Shown piece by piece: positions 8,653 through 17,388 of a stretch of DNA of 50,404 nucleotides (positions within the stretch are counted from its first letter, which is position 1; every line of letters starts with the position of its first letter). This DNA is from Peptococcaceae bacterium (GTDB lineage Bacteria > Bacillota > DSM-12270 > Thermacetogeniales > Thermacetogeniaceae): positions 1 through 50,404 of the forward strand of contig JAHFCR010000018.1 of NCBI GenBank assembly GCA_023249405.1, read 5' to 3'. Below the pieces are notes generated by a model that saw only the letters and a program-made list of their open reading frames with translations, searched no databases and had not been told where the DNA came from. A program made the translations under genes and the position numbers.

Positions 8653-8891
8653 CCTGGCGAGGCATAAGAGCTTGGATATTCGAAATTTTAAGATTGTTAT
8701 CTGCACCTATTTACACCTGTACGGTGATCTTGGAAATACTGAAAATAATCAATCAACATGGCTTTAAATAATTAATAATACAGATATTATGTGCCTTGCC
8801 TTTTAATTGCTAGTATCATGCCATAGCATTTGGTGAAACTATACGTAGATCCATAATAAATTTAATAATCGAAGAAAGGGGGTACATATCT

Positions 8892-9104
8892 GTGGCCCGT
8901 AACTCGCTTATAACTACTGAAGCTAGGAAGGCTTTAGATCAGTTAAAGTTTGAGATGGCCAAGCAGATAGGACTCGACTACAGCCAGGCGGATAAGGGCA
9001 ACATTGCTTCCAAGGATAATGGTGCTGTCGGCGGGCACATGGTGCGGCATATGATACAGGCGTACGAAGAAGGCCGTGTGTCAACGAGCGCCGGATTAAA
9101 GTAA
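8892..9104 (+). CDS. Alpha/beta-type small acid-soluble spore protein
   Basis: A 70-residue protein of the SspA-SspD family that coats spore DNA in the A-like form and protects it from UV and heat. The family core is clear: a first helix (EARKALDQLKFEMAKQIGL), then DYSQADKGNIASKDNGAVGG and HMVRHMIQAYEE. The start is GTG, eight bases after AAAGGGGG. It is a single-gene unit closed by a strong terminator at 9141. Sigma-G control in the forespore is expected for the family, but I could not find a well-spaced sigma-G promoter (only a -10-like CATAATA near 8852). Confidence 0.95.
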   Translation: MARNSLITTEARKALDQLKFEMAKQIGLDYSQADKGNIASKDNGAVGGHMVRHMIQAYEEGRVSTSAGLK

Positions 9105-9140
9105 TAAAAACAAGCAAGGTGGCAACTCTAGCGTATTCGA

Positions 9141-9168
9141 ATGAAACCGGGCTGAGGCCCGGTTTCAT
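9141..9168 (+). terminator. Terminator of the spore protein gene
   Basis: A perfect 12-bp stem (ATGAAACCGGGC / GCCCGGTTTCAT) with a TGAG loop, followed by TATTGAT. The symmetric A/T ends let it work in both directions. Confidence 0.8.
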
Positions 9169-9289
9169 TATTGATGTCAAGAAGCGACATGGAAGGGCGA
9201 TGATTTTTACTTTCTTTGAATATCAGGTATTTTCAAGTGTCGGATTGTGAGTATAATGAGGTAATAATGCTCAAGGATGAGTGACTTAA

Positions 9290-10390
9290 ATGAGTGTGAG
9301 AAAACCGATAAAAATACTTGTCTCCTATCTTTTGCCCGGAATGAAGCTTGCTCATCCGATTTACGATTTACACGGTGAATTTTTACTGAAGAAAGAAACT
9401 GTTATTACAGATAGGTACATTGCCTCCTTGCAGAAACGCCACATTCTGACTGTTTATATTGAGGGAGTTGCCATTCCCGAGTCTTTCATCCTCCATCAGC
9501 AGGAAATGATCGAGGAAACAATTCGCGCTAATGCCTTTGCTTCGATCCGGGGGCTGGCGGAAAAAGGTGATGCCCATGCCATCAAATCTATTACTCTCAG
9601 CGTTGAGAATATCATGGAGGAATTGATGTCAGGCAAAATGGCCGTAGGCGCCTTGACCGAAATATCATCTACTGACGCCTATACCTACGCGCATTCAGTT
9701 GATGTCTGCCTACTGGCTCTTCAGACGGGAATGCGTCTAAATTATGATAAACGCAAGCTACTAAAGCTGGGAATCGGCTGCATCCTGCATGACCTGGGGA
9801 AGGTGGAGACACCAATTGAGATCCTTAACAAGGCCGGAAAACTTACCGATCAGGAGTATGACATTATCAAGAGACACCCGCGCGACGGCTGTAACTTTGT
9901 TAAAAAGATCCAGAATGATATTGAAGACAGCACAACATCGATTATCCACAGACACCACGAAAGGCAGGACGGCAGAGGCTACCCTCAAGGGTTGACAGGT
10001 GATAGTATCGATGAGATGAGTTCGATCTGCGCCATTGCCGATGTCTACAACGCTATGACCACTGACCGGGTCTATCGCAAGGCTATCCCTAGCAATGAGG
10101 TCTATGAGTATCTAATGGCCGCGGGTAGTACCGTTACCGGACGAAAAGTACTGGATGCCTTTTTGCAGTGCGTGGTTCCCTTCCCTGTCGGATCCATGGT
10201 CCGACTCAGCACGGGAGAGGTAGGCGTGGTCACAGACACCGATCCCTATCTGCTGTTGCGGCCGCAGGTTTATGTGTCAGAAACAAACAGGGTCGCTAAT
10301 TTGAAAGATGAATTATCAACCACGATACTCAGAATATTGGATAGCGAGGAAACGCTGGAGTTCAATGCAAAATCTTTGATAACCATTTGA
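9290..10390 (+). CDS. HD-GYP domain protein, probable c-di-GMP phosphodiesterase
   Basis: A 366-residue cytoplasmic protein. The N-terminal ~120 residues open with an LLPGMKLAHPIYDLHGEFLL segment typical of proteins carrying a small module before HD-GYP. The HD-GYP domain spans about 125-285, with HSVDVCLLAL, HDLGK (near 166), IKRHPRDGCNFV, and HHERQDGRGYP (near 221). The HD metal ligands and the GYP motif are intact, predicting hydrolysis of c-di-GMP. A C-terminal extension (about 300-366) resembles the small barrel found in some HD-GYP proteins. Start ATG; a strong ribosome binding site is not evident. It is a monocistronic unit between two terminators. Confidence 0.88.
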   Translation: MSVRKPIKILVSYLLPGMKLAHPIYDLHGEFLLKKETVITDRYIASLQKRHILTVYIEGVAIPESFILHQQEMIEETIRANAFASIRGLAEKGDAHAIKSITLSVENIMEELMSGKMAVGALTEISSTDAYTYAHSVDVCLLALQTGMRLNYDKRKLLKLGIGCILHDLGKVETPIEILNKAGKLTDQEYDIIKRHPRDGCNFVKKIQNDIEDSTTSIIHRHHERQDGRGYPQGLTGDSIDEMSSICAIADVYNAMTTDRVYRKAIPSNEVYEYLMAAGSTVTGRKVLDAFLQCVVPFPVGSMVRLSTGEVGVVTDTDPYLLLRPQVYVSETNRVANLKDELSTTILRILDSEETLEFNAKSLITI

Positions 10391-10451
10391 TAGCTTGATA
10401 TAAGCTGAGAGGCCGCACCTCAGGGTTTATTGCTTTACGTACAGATAGTGG

Positions 10452-10481
10452 AAAGGCCGGCATGGAGATGTGCCGGCCTTT
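10452..10481 (+). terminator. Terminator of the HD-GYP gene
   Basis: An 11-bp perfect stem (AAAGGCCGGCA / TGCCGGCCTTT) with an 8-base loop, followed by ATC. The T-run is short. Confidence 0.75.
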
Positions 10482-10555
10482 ATCATGGTTATCATTATGG
10501 ACCTTTTGCTGCCCTGGTTTATATAATATAGCGAACATGAATGGGAGGGGAGCCT

Positions 10556-10726
10556 GTGTACGCTTTCTTGCTGCTGGTGCTCATTGGACTGTTCGGGGTG
10601 TTGAATCATTACATGTTTGGAATTCTTGGTTTTGCGGGTTTGCCGGGGATTATTTTTGTCTATGGCTGTTACTGTCTGTTGTTATTTTTGTTTTTCATAA
10701 AAGTTCTCCCCCATCAGCGGGGATAG
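10556..10726 (+). CDS. Small two-helix membrane protein
   Basis: A 56-residue hydrophobic protein starting at GTG after a strong GGGAGGGGAG site. It has two probable membrane helices (YAFLLLVLIGLFGVL and IIFVYGCYCLLLFLFFI) and a short basic tail (KVLPHQRG). An upstream in-frame ATG at 10541 overlaps the ribosome binding site and is less likely. A terminator follows about 60 bp later. No family recognised. Confidence 0.55.
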   Translation: MYAFLLLVLIGLFGVLNHYMFGILGFAGLPGIIFVYGCYCLLLFLFFIKVLPHQRG

Positions 10727-10788
10727 GTCTGCGCGCCTTACTGCCTTGCCCCGGCTAGGAGATGTCCTCTGATGTAGATAAATTTTGT

Positions 10789-10809
10789 GAGCCATGAAGG
10801 CTCTTTTTT
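10789..10809 (+). terminator. Intrinsic terminator
   Basis: GAGCC / GGCTC with an ATGAA loop, followed by six T. Confidence 0.8.
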
Positions 10810-10921
10810 GCTTTATTAAGGAGAACATTGTTCTAAAAGACACACTTATATGTTTCAGGGGTGCACGTGGAGCCATATTCTGGAGCAGTGAATATGATAG
10901 GAGAGGAGGGAGGAATTGGGA

Positions 10922-12001
10922 TTGCAAGAGGCCAGGTACCATCTAAGACGCTTTCTTGAAGAGGAGACACCCCAGGGTCATGCAGGCATCAAGCTCGATC
11001 TGAAGCCTTCGCACTTCGATCCCCGGGATTATAAATACAGCCTGATCCAGCCGCAGGCAGGCATACTGTCGCTTCCCGCCGAGACTAGCAATCGGGAGCA
11101 TCTTCCCGGGCGGGAGAAAAAGTTTGACCAGGGCCAATTCGGCATTTGCACCATGGCCTCGGCCACTACGGGGTTTTTAGCCTTCGAGGCGATGCTGGGC
11201 GGCAACTATCCCGTTAATGGTCTGTCGGCCAGGTATGGTTATGCAATCGAGAAGAATATCGACGGCGACCCGCACAGCGCCGGCACGACTTTAAAAATTT
11301 GCATGCAGGTCTGCCAGCAGTACGGCGTGGTGCCTGATGATCTCTATCCGTACGCTGAAATGACCAGTGATATAGACCTGCCGATGCCTCCGGATACATT
11401 GAAACCGCAGGCGGAGCCCTATAAGATCACTACCTATGCCCAGTTGGCTTCAGTTACGGATAACGACCGGAGTACCTTGGCGCAACAGATATGTAATGCC
11501 ATCAATCAAGAGGGGCCTATTGCGGTGGGGATCATCGTCGCCGAGAATTTCTTTGATGTGAAGGGCCCCGATTGGTTGGTGCCGTTTCCTTCAGGCCGGA
11601 TCCTCGGCGCTCATGCCGTCAAGCTGGTGGATTACAGCATGACCCGGAAGGCAGTGCTCACCTGGAACACCTGGGGCGGAAGATGGGCTGACAATGATGA
11701 GGCCTGGTTTCCTTTTGAATGGTTTACCAAGTATGCCGACATGGGCAGCGCCATTGGCCGGATCTGGTACCTGATGGAGGCTTGGACGGCTACAAAGAGA
11801 ACCGTTCCCAAGGCCGCAAGAAGGATCGAGGTGACGCCCGGAAGCGACGTCCTCATCGTTGACGGGCAGAAGATCCAGATGGATGGGAAGGCCGAGATCA
11901 TGAATGACCGTCTGATGGTGCCATTAGGAGCCATAGGTACCAATGAGGGCTACCTGATTGAACGGGACGGCGCCCGGGTCATTCTAATCAGACCCAACTA
12001 G
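10922..12001 (+). CDS. Papain-like (C1) cysteine protease with C-terminal copper-amine-oxidase-like domain
   Basis: About 359 residues. The papain fold is marked by an N-terminal segment typical of C1 enzymes (HFDPRDYKYSL), the catalytic Cys in DQGQFGICTMAS (near 75), His in LGAHAVKLVDYS (near 230) and Asn/Trp in WNTWGGRWADNDEAWF (near 248). All three catalytic positions are kept. Residues about 305-345 (DVLIVDGQKIQMDGKAEIMN, then RLMVPLGAI) look like one repeat of the domain seen at the N-terminus of copper amine oxidases, common in Firmicute cell-surface proteins. No signal peptide is visible. The TTG at 10922 is preferred because GGGAGG lies about 8 bases upstream; a TTG at 10916 is too close. 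Its substrate is unknown. Confidence 0.75.
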   Translation: MQEARYHLRRFLEEETPQGHAGIKLDLKPSHFDPRDYKYSLIQPQAGILSLPAETSNREHLPGREKKFDQGQFGICTMASATTGFLAFEAMLGGNYPVNGLSARYGYAIEKNIDGDPHSAGTTLKICMQVCQQYGVVPDDLYPYAEMTSDIDLPMPPDTLKPQAEPYKITTYAQLASVTDNDRSTLAQQICNAINQEGPIAVGIIVAENFFDVKGPDWLVPFPSGRILGAHAVKLVDYSMTRKAVLTWNTWGGRWADNDEAWFPFEWFTKYADMGSAIGRIWYLMEAWTATKRTVPKAARRIEVTPGSDVLIVDGQKIQMDGKAEIMNDRLMVPLGAIGTNEGYLIERDGARVILIRPN

Positions 12002-12031
12002 GGGCGCTGTCAGGCGCAGATATGAAACTGC

Positions 12032-12062
12032 AAGCTCCGGGGAGTACTCCCCGGAGCTTTTT
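12032..12062 (+). terminator. Terminator of the protease gene
   Basis: A 13-bp perfect stem (AAGCTCCGGGGAG / CTCCCCGGAGCTT) followed by TTT. Confidence 0.85.
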
Positions 12063-12241
12063 ATCTGCTTCATGGGACGTTTGGCGGCACTGCTGCCAGG
12101 GGTGGTTTTAAAAGATATAATAGAGATCGGCACAGGCGCGGCCCGAAGATCGCTTGAGGGTTTGGCCGGGGAGTATTTTTTGGTTATTATATAGTAGAAA
12201 TAGTTTAGCCTGGTTTGTGAACGGGGAGGTTTGAACAAGCG

Positions 12242-13387
12242 ATGGGTAAATCCAAGATTGGCATCGTTGGGGGCGGTCCAGCCGGCCTGGCGGCTGCCAT
12301 CGAAGCAGCTGGGCTGGGGCTTTCAGTCGACCTCTTCGAACGCAACAGGGTGGGTGACCATATCAGGTGCGCCGAAGGTTTCGTGGATACCATGCATCAG
12401 ATGGGCAAACCCGCGACCGGGGTGCGCTTCAAGGTGGACGAGGCGTTGCTGCAGGTGGAACAGGAATACCAGATCCGGTGCAGAGGTGTCCGGATCTGGA
12501 TGATTGACCGGACTGAATGGCAGCGCAGCCTGGCGGAGCAGGCCCGGGCTGCAGGCGCGCGCATCCATGAGCATACCCGGATCGACGGTCAGGGGTTCCT
12601 TGACCTGCAGCAAGACTACGACTGGGTGATCGATGCCAGCGGCGCTCCCTCATTGGCATCCCTGCAGCATGGATTTCGTGATTATTATCGGAAGTTCAGC
12701 GCCTATACCGCTCAGTACGTGATGGAGGGCGACTTTTCCCGCTTTGGAAAACGGGTGAAATTTGTATTGTTCCCCAACTATGAGGGATATTACTGGGTCT
12801 TCCCCAAGGGGCGGGATACCCAGGGACGTTCAATGGCCAATGTAGGGATCGGGATGTTCCGGGAAAGAGCCAACAATTATGGGGATAGCCTGTGGACGGC
12901 ACTTGACCGATTGAACGCCAGGGAGCAGATCGAGGGCCGGGTGTTGCGGAGGCATGGCGGTATTGTACCTATCAGGTTGCGAGAACAGTTGGAATACGGC
13001 AATGTACTGCTGGCGGGAGACGCCGCCGGTTGTGCCTCACCGTTGCACGGGGGTGGGATTGATACCTCTTATTCGGTTGGACAGCTTGCTGCCAGGTGGA
13101 TCGCCGTCCGGTCAGGAAATCTGTCAGAAAAGCAATTCCCTCAGGCCATGAAGAATTACTCGACTGTAATCCGGGATTTCCTGCGGCCAAAGCTCCGGGT
13201 TGAGGAGAAACTCTGCAGGTTGTGGTCGCAGATGGATAGCCACGCTCTGGACACCGTAGCCAGCCTGGCTACCAGAGACTGCCGGAAAATGAAGATCTGG
13301 AATGCGATGCCATTATCGGGTCTGTTGCTCTGTCATTCGGCTGCAGGCTACCGGCTTTGGGCAGGCCTGACCAGGGGGCGCTGGTAG
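12242..13387 (+). CDS. Geranylgeranyl-reductase-family FAD-dependent oxidoreductase
   Basis: A 381-residue flavoprotein. The N-terminal Rossmann motif is IGIVGGGPAGLAAAIEAA (residues 6-23) with the acidic end of strand 2 at DLFER. A second FAD motif, VLLAGDAAGCASPLHGGGI (near 257), has the GD and P-x-x-G-x-G elements of the geranylgeranyl reductase/PHBH-like group. In relatives this fold reduces polyprenyl chains or hydroxylates aromatics; the substrate here cannot be told. GGGGAGG lies 13 bases before the ATG, a little far. It runs tail to tail with the L,D-transpeptidase gene, with 4 bp between stop codons and no terminator between them. Confidence 0.78.
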   Translation: MGKSKIGIVGGGPAGLAAAIEAAGLGLSVDLFERNRVGDHIRCAEGFVDTMHQMGKPATGVRFKVDEALLQVEQEYQIRCRGVRIWMIDRTEWQRSLAEQARAAGARIHEHTRIDGQGFLDLQQDYDWVIDASGAPSLASLQHGFRDYYRKFSAYTAQYVMEGDFSRFGKRVKFVLFPNYEGYYWVFPKGRDTQGRSMANVGIGMFRERANNYGDSLWTALDRLNAREQIEGRVLRRHGGIVPIRLREQLEYGNVLLAGDAAGCASPLHGGGIDTSYSVGQLAARWIAVRSGNLSEKQFPQAMKNYSTVIRDFLRPKLRVEEKLCRLWSQMDSHALDTVASLATRDCRKMKIWNAMPLSGLLLCHSAAGYRLWAGLTRGRW

Positions 13388-13391
13388 CAGT

Positions 13392-14189
13392 TCAGTCAGT
13401 TTGGCCGTTTCCGGGGGTTCCATCCTCTTCTCTGGCTTTATTATCAGGATCTTCATGCTCAGGATCTTGCCGTAGCAGACGGAGATTAGTCTCCTTATCC
13501 ACCTTTCCGGTTACCGGCAATCCCTCCAGAACTTGAAACCGGCGCACTCCCAGATCCGACAATCGGCCGAACACACCATCGCAGCGGTAGGGATAAAATC
13601 CCTTTTTCTTTAAGGCCAGCTGGGCGTAGACCACATCAGGCCCTACGGAACCAGTACCCAGATTGCGGTGCCAGATATTGGTCTCATGCGGTGATCCGAT
13701 GATATCGACCTGGGTGCCGACCTTGACTAGGTCAAAGAATTGGAGAATGTCGTCGTTGAACATGCGCAGACAACCGAGTGAGGCTTCGTAGCTGATAGAG
13801 CCAGGCTGGTTGGTGCCATGAATACCGTATACGCCCCATAAGATATTGAGGCCCAGCCAGCGGACTCCGAAGGGTCCCCCCCAGTTGTACCCCTTATCGA
13901 TAATTTTCCACTCACCGATAGGGGTGGGAGTGCTCCACTTGCCAATGGCAACCGGGTAGGCGTTGAGGATCTCCTCTCCGGCTAAAACGGTGAGAGTCCT
14001 TTTATCGGTGTCTATCACTAACCTGATCTCGCCGTCAGGGCGGCTCTGCGGTTGTTCGGCCTGGTTGGTTGTGGCGCCTGCGGCAAGGGCCGGCGCAGAA
14101 CGCGCCTGCGCTCTGTGGACCGGAACGGTGAGGATGATCGCCAGAGCGATTAACAGGCAGAATCTGCAAATGAGCGGTAAGCGCGACAT
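13392..14189 (-). CDS. L,D-transpeptidase (YkuD) with peptidoglycan-binding domain
   Basis: A secreted cell-wall enzyme of about 265 residues. The N-terminus is a signal peptide (basic MSRLPLICR, then a hydrophobic run CLLIALAIILTVPV, likely cleaved after AQA). The YkuD catalytic domain (about 55-175) has the IHGT motif and SLGCLRM with the nucleophilic Cys and following Arg. The C-terminal part (about 188-245) matches a PG_binding_1 repeat (VVYAQLALKKKGFYPYRCDG, then FGRLSDLGVRRFQ). The Met at 14189 is chosen because AAGGGG lies six bases upstream; an earlier Met at 14216 overlaps no such site. It probably makes 3-3 crosslinks in cell wall or spore peptidoglycan. Confidence 0.9.
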   Translation of the reverse strand: MSRLPLICRFCLLIALAIILTVPVHRAQARSAPALAAGATTNQAEQPQSRPDGEIRLVIDTDKRTLTVLAGEEILNAYPVAIGKWSTPTPIGEWKIIDKGYNWGGPFGVRWLGLNILWGVYGIHGTNQPGSISYEASLGCLRMFNDDILQFFDLVKVGTQVDIIGSPHETNIWHRNLGTGSVGPDVVYAQLALKKKGFYPYRCDGVFGRLSDLGVRRFQVLEGLPVTGKVDKETNLRLLRQDPEHEDPDNKAREEDGTPGNGQTD

Positions 14190-14288
14190 AGACATCCCCT
14201 TACAAAAAAATGACAAACCTTATTATTCCCCAAATCATTTCTTAAACATTTAGCAGCAATGGATGCCAAACAAAAAACGCCGTATTTC

Positions 14289-14317
14289 TTGACCGGCGAC
14301 ATTTTTGCCGTTATAAT
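14289..14317 (+). promoter_or_regulatory. Sigma-A promoter of tRNA-Val
   Basis: TTGACC, a 17-bp spacer, then a perfect TATAAT, 38 bp before the tRNA. Confidence 0.8.
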
Positions 14318-14355
14318 TATGTACGCGGAATTCAATGAAATTATGAAGTGGATGT

Positions 14356-14430
<75 letters not shown>

Positions 14431-14443
14431 TTTAAAAAGTCAG

Positions 14444-14471
14444 ACCCCGCAAGCATTTGCGGGGTTGTTTT
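14444..14471 (+). terminator. Terminator of tRNA-Val
   Basis: ACCCCGCAA / TTGCGGGGT with a short loop, followed by TGTTTTATTTT. Confidence 0.85.
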
Positions 14472-14618
14472 ATTTTACCATTCAGCCCAAGAACGCTGCT
14501 TGGAGTGCAACCGGTTTTGAAATCCGATCCTGAATGCAACGATCAGGCATCTGGTTCCTTCTTTCTCTGGAGCACATTGGCTATTTTGTTTGTGGGCGTT
14601 TTTAATCTTCGGGGTGAT

Positions 14619-14717
14619 ATGGGTGATGCGATACCCTTGAGCGATGCCGAAAGAGACAGGCAGAAACGTAAGGATGAGGCTATGGGCACCGGGTGGCAGA
14701 TGATTCCGCGGCATTGA
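14619..14717 (+). CDS. Very small hypothetical protein
   Basis: A 32-residue frame (MGDAIPLSDAERDRQKRKDE and onward) after GGGG six bases upstream. The open frame continues back to about 14507 through a hydrophobic stretch (FFLWSTLAILFVGVF), so a longer single-pass membrane protein is possible. No family recognised; weak call. Confidence 0.25.
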   Translation: MGDAIPLSDAERDRQKRKDEAMGTGWQMIPRH

Positions 14718-14778
14718 TTAGCCCATGTCTAATGAAAGCTGGCAACAGCCATTGAGAATAAAAAGCGGTCTCCTCTTC

Positions 14779-15885
14779 TCAGCTTCTCTGGGGGGTTTCT
14801 TTTCTCCGGATAATGGCAATTAAAAGGATTAGAGCAGGAATAGCTAATTCAATGACAGTAAAATAGGTGGTCCACAACGGGCCATATATGAAACCAAGAA
14901 GGTTAAAGCCTGGTTCGTATATAATTTTTTTAAGGAGAAGGATAGCCATTGCAACGGGAATCAGCATGAGCCGGTAATTCTTCGTACCCAGGACGTTGGC
15001 GGCGGCAACGCTGGCGGAATGACAAAAAACCGCCAATTTTAAAATCACCCCGGATATCCAAGTGATTATAATCAATATTTCAAAGTTTTGTAAGAAATGA
15101 GCTACTGAGATGTAACGGGCCACTTCATAATCTGGGAATAATATGTGCGCTGCCACTAGATTGCCGAATGCTCCAAGAGTAATTGATTCGGCGGCTGCAG
15201 ATAAGATAGCGGCTCCCCCAAGATAAAGTAAGGTGATTTTAAAGGCTTCATGTTTCTGATTTAGGTAGGGGAAAAGCATGAGCAAGATGAAAAGCTCTCC
15301 TCGCAAGGGAGATTGAAGCAGGCTTCCTTTAATTACAGGCATAAAACCATTTTCTAAAAACGGTCTTAGATTATTGAAATTAAGATCTTTTAGTATCAAA
15401 AAAGATATCACCACAATTTGAAGTAAATACAACGAAAAGTAAAGCAGCATATTCTCCCGGGCGATGCACTCAATACCAAGATATGCTCCATATATAGCGG
15501 CTGTTATAAAGACGAGATCGATAACTAAGTTGGGGGTCAAAGGCATAAGGACAGTCTGAAAAAAGCTTGTTCCCTGGCTTGAAATCAATGAGGCAAGGTG
15601 GATAAACGCCAGCGTATAGACTATCGCCAGAAGTTTACCGGGAACCTTGCCAATAATATCGGGCAAATATTCGGTAAATGTCTGTAAAGGATATTTTTTT
15701 GCCAACGTAATGACCACCCCGGCTACCAGGAGACCGTAAAACGAAGCTAGGATATATGAAAGCCAAGCATCCGCACCACCTATTTCTGCAATCTTGGCTG
15801 GAATATAGAAAACAGAAGTGGCCACTTCTACTAAAAACAGCAGGAGAAGAAGCTGCACACTACTGATACGCCCATTTTCCAGCAT
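14779..15885 (-). CDS. GerAB-type spore germination permease (solo)
   Basis: A 368-residue protein with about ten membrane helices of the GerAB/APC superfamily; the start region ISSVQLLLLLFLVEVATSVF is typical of the family. In GerA-type germinant receptors this subunit binds the germinant (amino acid or nucleoside) in the spore inner membrane together with GerAA and GerAC subunits. Here neither partner gene is adjacent: the neighbours are a tRNA/small ORF and a decayed transposase. The gene stands alone, is AT-richer than the housekeeping block, and starts with ATG at 15885. Confidence 0.88.
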   Translation of the reverse strand: MLENGRISSVQLLLLLFLVEVATSVFYIPAKIAEIGGADAWLSYILASFYGLLVAGVVITLAKKYPLQTFTEYLPDIIGKVPGKLLAIVYTLAFIHLASLISSQGTSFFQTVLMPLTPNLVIDLVFITAAIYGAYLGIECIARENMLLYFSLYLLQIVVISFLILKDLNFNNLRPFLENGFMPVIKGSLLQSPLRGELFILLMLFPYLNQKHEAFKITLLYLGGAAILSAAAESITLGAFGNLVAAHILFPDYEVARYISVAHFLQNFEILIIITWISGVILKLAVFCHSASVAAANVLGTKNYRLMLIPVAMAILLLKKIIYEPGFNLLGFIYGPLWTTYFTVIELAIPALILLIAIIRRKETPQRS

Positions 15886-16080
15886 GTATTATCCCCGCTC
15901 TCATTAAGGGGCTGAGGCATCTTATCCTTATAGTGCGCCCAGAAGGTTTTTCTATGTAGAAAAATAATCGGAAGCAATGAAAATGAGTTTCCTGCATCAT
16001 CCTGGTGGCCATTTACGCTGCCCGTAAAACTTCAGGGTTGTCCTCTGGGGGACGTCGGTGCTGTTTGCCGGCGACTGCCT

Positions 16081-16102
16081 GATCGTAGGCTGGAATGTAT
16101 GG
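16081..16102 (+). repeat. 22-bp dispersed repeat, copy 1
   Basis: Shares the frame GATCGTAGGCTG-AATGT-TGG with 21661-21682, same strand, with only a few differences. It lies immediately before the transposase remnant, so it may be a trace of a mobile element end. Confidence 0.4.
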
Positions 16103-16965
16103 GCGGTAATGATTTTGAGAGGGTTTTAAAGATGCTGGTGACGCCGTTCCTGGCCGTAACCGGGAATACCACGACCACCAAGATAGAAGCTTACGAGAAG
16201 ACCAAACCGAAGAAGTACCTTTCCAATGACGGCCAGAGCGCTGACTGGGGAGTGAAGCAGAATACAGACGGCAACAAGATAGCCTGGTTCGGGTACAAGC
16301 AGCACACCGCCATTAACGCCAAGTCAGAGCTGCCCGTAGCCATAGAAGTAACGCCCGCCAGTGTGCACGACAGCACGGTGGCCATGAAACTGGTCAAGAA
16401 GGCGAGAGCTAATCTTGTCAAAGAACCGTCTTACTACCTGATGGATTCAGCTTACGACAGCGTCGATATCTACAAGGAGATCATGAACGACTACCATGGC
16501 AGGGCAATCATTCCCCTGAACTTAAGGGGAGCAAAGGAACCCAGGGAAGGCTTCGATTTTGACGGCACTCCCGTCTGCTCCGCCGGTTTTAGAATGATCT
16601 ACTGGGGATGCGACAACGGTTTCAACAAGTTCCGCTGCCCCCACGTCCTGGGTAAGGCCGACTGCCCTTTCGGCTCCAACTGGTGCTCCGATTCCAACTA
16701 CGGCCTGGTAGTCAAGACCAGCGTCAAGGATGATCCCCGCCTGTTCTGTAACCCCCACCGAGGCACGAAGAACTGGCAGAAGCTCTGCGATGACAGAACC
16801 GGCGCTGAACGATACTTCAGCCGGTCTAAAGAACACCTGGGTCTGGAAAGGCCCACCCTGAGAGGCATCAAGAAGATCGAGACCCATGCTTACCTGTGCG
16901 CCATCTCCCTGCTGGCCACGGTGCTGACGATGAATAGAGCCAAAACAGTTAAGAAAACAGCTTAA
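16099..16965 (+). pseudogene. Truncated IS4-type DDE transposase
   Basis: A 288-residue reading frame covering the catalytic core and C-terminus of a DDE transposase: KIEAYEKTKPKK, then WFGYKQHTAINAKSELPVAI, the second Asp in YLMDSAYDS (near 115) and the Glu in RTGAERYFSRSKEHLGLE (near 238). The N-terminal DNA-binding region is missing, and where the first catalytic Asp (usually a D-S/G-T motif before KIEAYE) should be the protein reads TGNTTTT. It has no ribosome binding site and I see no terminal inverted repeats. It is almost certainly inactive. Confidence 0.75.
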
Positions 16966-17132
16966 TACACAAACATATTCAAGAAAAACAGGTCAATGTC
17001 GATAGACCCAAGGGATTGGTATCGTCTCTTTTAAGTAGTGAAACGGACTGCACGCCCTTGTTATGCTGCCCGGTTGTTGCCATGAAGGGTGGCACAGTTG
17101 CTGATTGTGTTCATGTTGCCTGTTTTGGAATT

Positions 17133-17336
17133 ATGAAATTCTCTCTAAAGAAAGATGACGAAAGAGAGATCGAGTTGATCCGGGTCTCCGAGGCAGCACG
17201 GCTCCTATGCGTGCCGACCATGACCACATATCGAATGATGCGTGATGGCCAGCTACATGGGTACAAGATCAAAGGCTGCATGATGAAGGTGGATAAACAC
17301 GATGTAATAAAGATGATCGAAGCCGGTAGGATTTAA
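17133..17336 (+). CDS. Excisionase-type helix-turn-helix protein
   Basis: About 67 residues. The core LIRVSEAARLLCVPTMTTYR followed by MMRDGQLHGYKIKG and MKVDKHDVIKMIEAG is the winged-helix fold of MerR/Xis-like excisionase proteins: tyrosine or valine start, AA-xLL turn, R-x-G-xL wing. Upstream in-frame starts exist (17082, 17016) but lack ribosome binding sites and add unlikely sequence. It sits between a dead transposase and a toxin-antitoxin operon. It could be a relic of an integrative element or a small regulator. Confidence 0.6.
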   Translation: MKFSLKKDDEREIELIRVSEAARLLCVPTMTTYRMMRDGQLHGYKIKGCMMKVDKHDVIKMIEAGRI

Positions 17337-17338
17337 AG

Positions 17339-17371
17339 TGTCTTGACATTGGCATGACACATTGTTAAGAT
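17339..17371 (+). promoter_or_regulatory. Promoter and operator of the brnTA operon
   Basis: TTGACA at 17343-17348, a 17-bp spacer and TAAGAT at 17366-17371 form a strong promoter 17 bp before the brnT start. It is embedded in symmetric sequence: TGTC-TT-GACA across the -35 and a GTGTC...GACAC pair over the spacer. Autorepression by the antitoxin is known for BrnTA and is the likely role. Confidence 0.7.
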
Positions 17372-17388
17372 AAACTGGGTGGGAGATA

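Noticed and set aside
8821-8890. Sigma-G promoter before the spore protein gene
   Set aside because: A CATAATA -10-like motif exists, but no -35 element lies at the right distance.
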